Source: Polynucleobacter sp. (GTDB lineage Bacteria; Pseudomonadota; Gammaproteobacteria; Burkholderiales; Burkholderiaceae). From it: a DNA stretch of 8,864 bases. The translations under genes and the position numbers were made by a program. The notes beneath the pieces are model-generated. The model was not told the DNA's origin. It was given only the letters and a program-made list of their open reading frames with translations, and made no database searches. Positions 7,301 to 8,864 of this stretch are shown piece by piece (position 1 is the stretch's first letter; each line of letters opens with the position of its first letter). The DNA is taken from the NCBI GenBank assembly GCA_023257325.1, contig JALRCP010000076.1, positions 1 through 8,864 on the forward strand. Reading direction: 5' to 3'.

Positions 7301-7374
7301 GTGCTTTTCCTTTGTTTTACCTTTGCGCAAGGGAAGTTTCTGATACCCTTGATTATCGCCTAGCTTCGCTTTTT
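7301..7374. promoter_or_regulatory. Divergent pepA / lptF intergenic region
   Basis: These 74 bases must carry the leftward pepA promoter and probably the rightward lptF promoter. The pepA Shine-Dalgarno AAGGA is at 7308-7312 on the minus strand. GATAAT on the minus strand (7352-7357) is a possible pepA -10 hexamer, but it has no good -35 partner at 16-18 bases. No convincing -10/-35 pair is seen for lptF, and its ATG lacks an obvious Shine-Dalgarno. Confidence 0.45.
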
Positions 7375-8490
7375 ATGATCTTTAAAAGAGCCTTACGACA
7401 AGAACTCAATTTCACCACAGGTGTGGTGTTCATGGTTTTGGTCACGCTAGTTTTAACGAATTTAATGATTCGGGTGCTCGGAAATGCCGCGAGCGGCACC
7501 GCCAACCCCAAAGATGCCTTGGTTTTGATTGGGCTAGGCATGATCAATTACCTCCCTATTCTATTGACTGCGTCACTCTTTGTATCGATTTTGATGGTTC
7601 TCACTCGTTGGTACAAAGATTCAGAGATGGTGATTTGGCAGTCCGCAGGAATTAGTCTTTTTAAAATTCTGCGACCGATTTTAAATTTCACAATTCCTCT
7701 GGCTGTAGCGATTGCCGCTTTGTCGATTTTTGTTTCGCCATGGGCCAGTGAACAATCTGCCACAATCAAACAACGTTTCCAGCAACGTGATGACATTTCG
7801 ATGTTGGCGCCCGGACAGTTTCGTGAATCTTCAGGAAACAATCGGGTCTTTTTCATTGAGAGCATGAACTCTGAAACCAATGTCATTAAAAATATTTTTG
7901 TGACAGATTTCGGTAAAGATCGCCAACTGGTGGCCGTCGCCAAAGAAGGTTTTATTCAAAATAAAGCCGATGGTGAAAAACAACTCATCCTTGAAACGGG
8001 TCGTCGCTACGAAGGCACACCTGGCAATACTGATTTTCGCATCACTGAATTTGAAAAATACACCGTCAAACTAGAAGACAAAGTCGTTGATCCCATCATC
8101 AATGGCCCAAGAACCCTGCCCATTTGGATCTTGCTTCAAGATTTGAATTTGACTCACCTGGGTGAAATTCTCTGGCGGGTGGGCTTACCACTGATGGCTT
8201 TTGTGTTTGCCATCATTGCGATTCCTTTGTCATACATGGATCCTCGTCGGGGTCGCTATACGGCTTTGATCATGGCGGTGTTGATTTACTTTACCTACTC
8301 CAATTTACTTAAATTGATGCAGGCTTGGGTTGGTACCGGAAAAATTTCTTTCTCGATTGCTTGGTGGTTACTCCACGTATTGGCGGCCTTGATCGGCATT
8401 GCCCTAATTTTCTATCGTCAAAATCGATCCATCACTTTGTATGGTCGCTACCAACGCTGGACACAAAAGAAAACGCGGGGGGCTGCCTAA
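7375..8490 (+). CDS. lptF: LPS export ABC transporter permease LptF
   Basis: Inner-membrane permease of the LptB2FG complex, which extracts lipopolysaccharide from the inner membrane and sends it along the LptC-LptA-LptD bridge to the cell surface. The protein is 371 residues from the ATG at 7375, close to E. coli LptF (366). Three N-terminal membrane segments (about 15-35, 52-76, 101-121) are followed by a periplasmic jellyroll domain (about 122-260) and three C-terminal segments (about 264-286, 296-316, 327-347). The cytoplasmic stretch RWYKDSEMVIWQSAGIS at 78-94 is the conserved coupling-helix region facing LptB. The frame extends upstream to a TTG at 7312, but that extension is not membrane-like, overlaps the pepA 5' end and is not expected in the family. 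lptG begins three bases after its stop. Confidence 0.96.
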   Translation: MIFKRALRQELNFTTGVVFMVLVTLVLTNLMIRVLGNAASGTANPKDALVLIGLGMINYLPILLTASLFVSILMVLTRWYKDSEMVIWQSAGISLFKILRPILNFTIPLAVAIAALSIFVSPWASEQSATIKQRFQQRDDISMLAPGQFRESSGNNRVFFIESMNSETNVIKNIFVTDFGKDRQLVAVAKEGFIQNKADGEKQLILETGRRYEGTPGNTDFRITEFEKYTVKLEDKVVDPIINGPRTLPIWILLQDLNLTHLGEILWRVGLPLMAFVFAIIAIPLSYMDPRRGRYTALIMAVLIYFTYSNLLKLMQAWVGTGKISFSIAWWLLHVLAALIGIALIFYRQNRSITLYGRYQRWTQKKTRGAA

Positions 8491-8493
8491 ATC

Positions 8494-8864
8494 ATGTGGC
8501 AACGACTCTTCCCTTTGGTGTATGAACGCTATTTAGCCAAACAAATCTATTTGGCTTTTACATTTATTTTGTTTGCATTGATTTCTTTGTTTATTTTCTT
8601 TGACTTCATTGCGGAAATGGGTGACACCACCAATACCTACACAGTCTTGTTGGCATTCATCACGGTGTTACTCCGCGTGCCAAGTCGTTTGGTTGAAATC
8701 ATGCCGATTGCCGGCTTAATTGGCGGCATTTATGTGATGGCTAACATGGCGGCTCAATCTGAATACACCATCTTGCGCGTGGCTGGCTTAGACACCCGCA
8801 AATCTCTCAAAACTTTGATGAAGATTGCAATTCCGATTGCCCTGTTGATTTTGCTCATGAGCGA
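8494..8864 (+). CDS. lptG: LPS export ABC transporter permease LptG, partial, 3' end off the window
   Basis: Second permease of LptB2FG, partner of LptF. Only 123 complete codons are present, about a third of the usual 360-390 residues. Visible are the N-terminal YERYLAKQI segment, a first membrane span at about 16-38, a second at about 52-85 that includes RVPSRLVEIMPIAGLIGGIYVM, the coupling-helix region AAQSEYTILRVAGLD at 86-100, and the beginning of a third span at about 108-122. The ATG is three bases after the lptF stop; a run of six G (8477-8482) at the lptF 3' end, 11 bases upstream, may serve as ribosome binding site. The lptF-lptG order is near universal in Gram-negative bacteria with this transporter. 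Confidence 0.94.
   Translation, partial: MWQRLFPLVYERYLAKQIYLAFTFILFALISLFIFFDFIAEMGDTTNTYTVLLAFITVLLRVPSRLVEIMPIAGLIGGIYVMANMAAQSEYTILRVAGLDTRKSLKTLMKIAIPIALLILLMS

Noticed and set aside
7301..7330. N-terminal extension of PepA from a TTG codon
   Set aside because: The AAGGA site used by the ATG at 7298-7300 lies inside this extension, and the added residues (RKGKTKEKH) are simply the translated ribosome-binding region.
7312..7374. N-terminal extension of LptF from a TTG codon
   Set aside because: The extra 21 residues precede the usual LptF start, overlap the pepA leader and have no ribosome binding site.
7485..7498. Short GC-rich inverted repeat (TGCCGC / GCGGCA, two-base loop) near the start of lptF
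   Set aside because: It lies in the middle of conserved coding sequence (NAASGT), has no T-run after it and is short enough to be chance; it is not a terminator.
7548..7943. Minus-strand open frame of 131 codons inside lptF
   Set aside because: Fully antisense to the conserved LptF membrane and jellyroll coding sequence, with no family features of its own.
1..8864. Search by eye for tRNA, rRNA, CRISPR arrays, insertion sequences, attachment-site repeats, toxin-antitoxin pairs and phage-defence genes
   Set aside because: No cloverleaf-like segments, spaced repeats, transposase-like translations or terminal inverted repeats were seen; nearly all bases are occupied by nine conserved genes.

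Overview
The window looks like chromosome of a betaproteobacterium in the Burkholderiales, most likely Polynucleobacter or a close relative. The basis is the protein flavour (a Bug/TctC-type receptor with an AT-leaning coding style, and betaproteobacterial LptF, PepA and HolC sequences) together with the moderate-to-low GC seen by eye. This is an inference from recognition; no search was run. Every long open frame with a family signature is assigned. I see no RNA genes, CRISPR arrays, insertion sequences or phage genes, and no gene-free stretch longer than about 100 bases.

Positions 1-4362, all on the minus strand, hold a compact malonate-utilisation operon read from right to left: a FadR/FCD-type GntR regulator (matR-like), malonyl-CoA decarboxylase (mcd/matA), a tripartite-tricarboxylate-transporter periplasmic receptor (TctC/Bug) and malonyl-CoA synthetase (matB, cut by the left edge of the window). 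The likely pathway is malonate capture in the periplasm, ATP-dependent CoA ligation by MatB, and decarboxylation of malonyl-CoA to acetyl-CoA and CO2 by Mcd. No membrane subunit of the transporter is visible. Two tandem 12-bp boxes, one with a TGTATACA palindrome core, sit at the 5' end of the regulator gene and are the best candidate operator for the operon.

Positions 4456-7300, also minus strand, hold three housekeeping genes: pepA (leucyl aminopeptidase), holC (DNA polymerase III chi subunit) and lgt (prolipoprotein diacylglyceryl transferase). A weak hairpin plus T-rich stretch after lgt may separate them from the malonate operon.

Positions 7375-8864, plus strand, hold lptF and the first third of lptG, the permease pair of the LPS export ABC transporter. 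They diverge from pepA across a 74-bp shared promoter region. The lptFG / pepA-holC divergent arrangement is widely conserved in beta- and gammaproteobacteria.

I do not see a previously undescribed system. The points that most deserve a second look are the tandem operator-like boxes overlapping the regulator start, the pairing of malonate enzymes with a lone TctC-type receptor, and the Asp-to-Asn change at a predicted metal-ligand position of the regulator.
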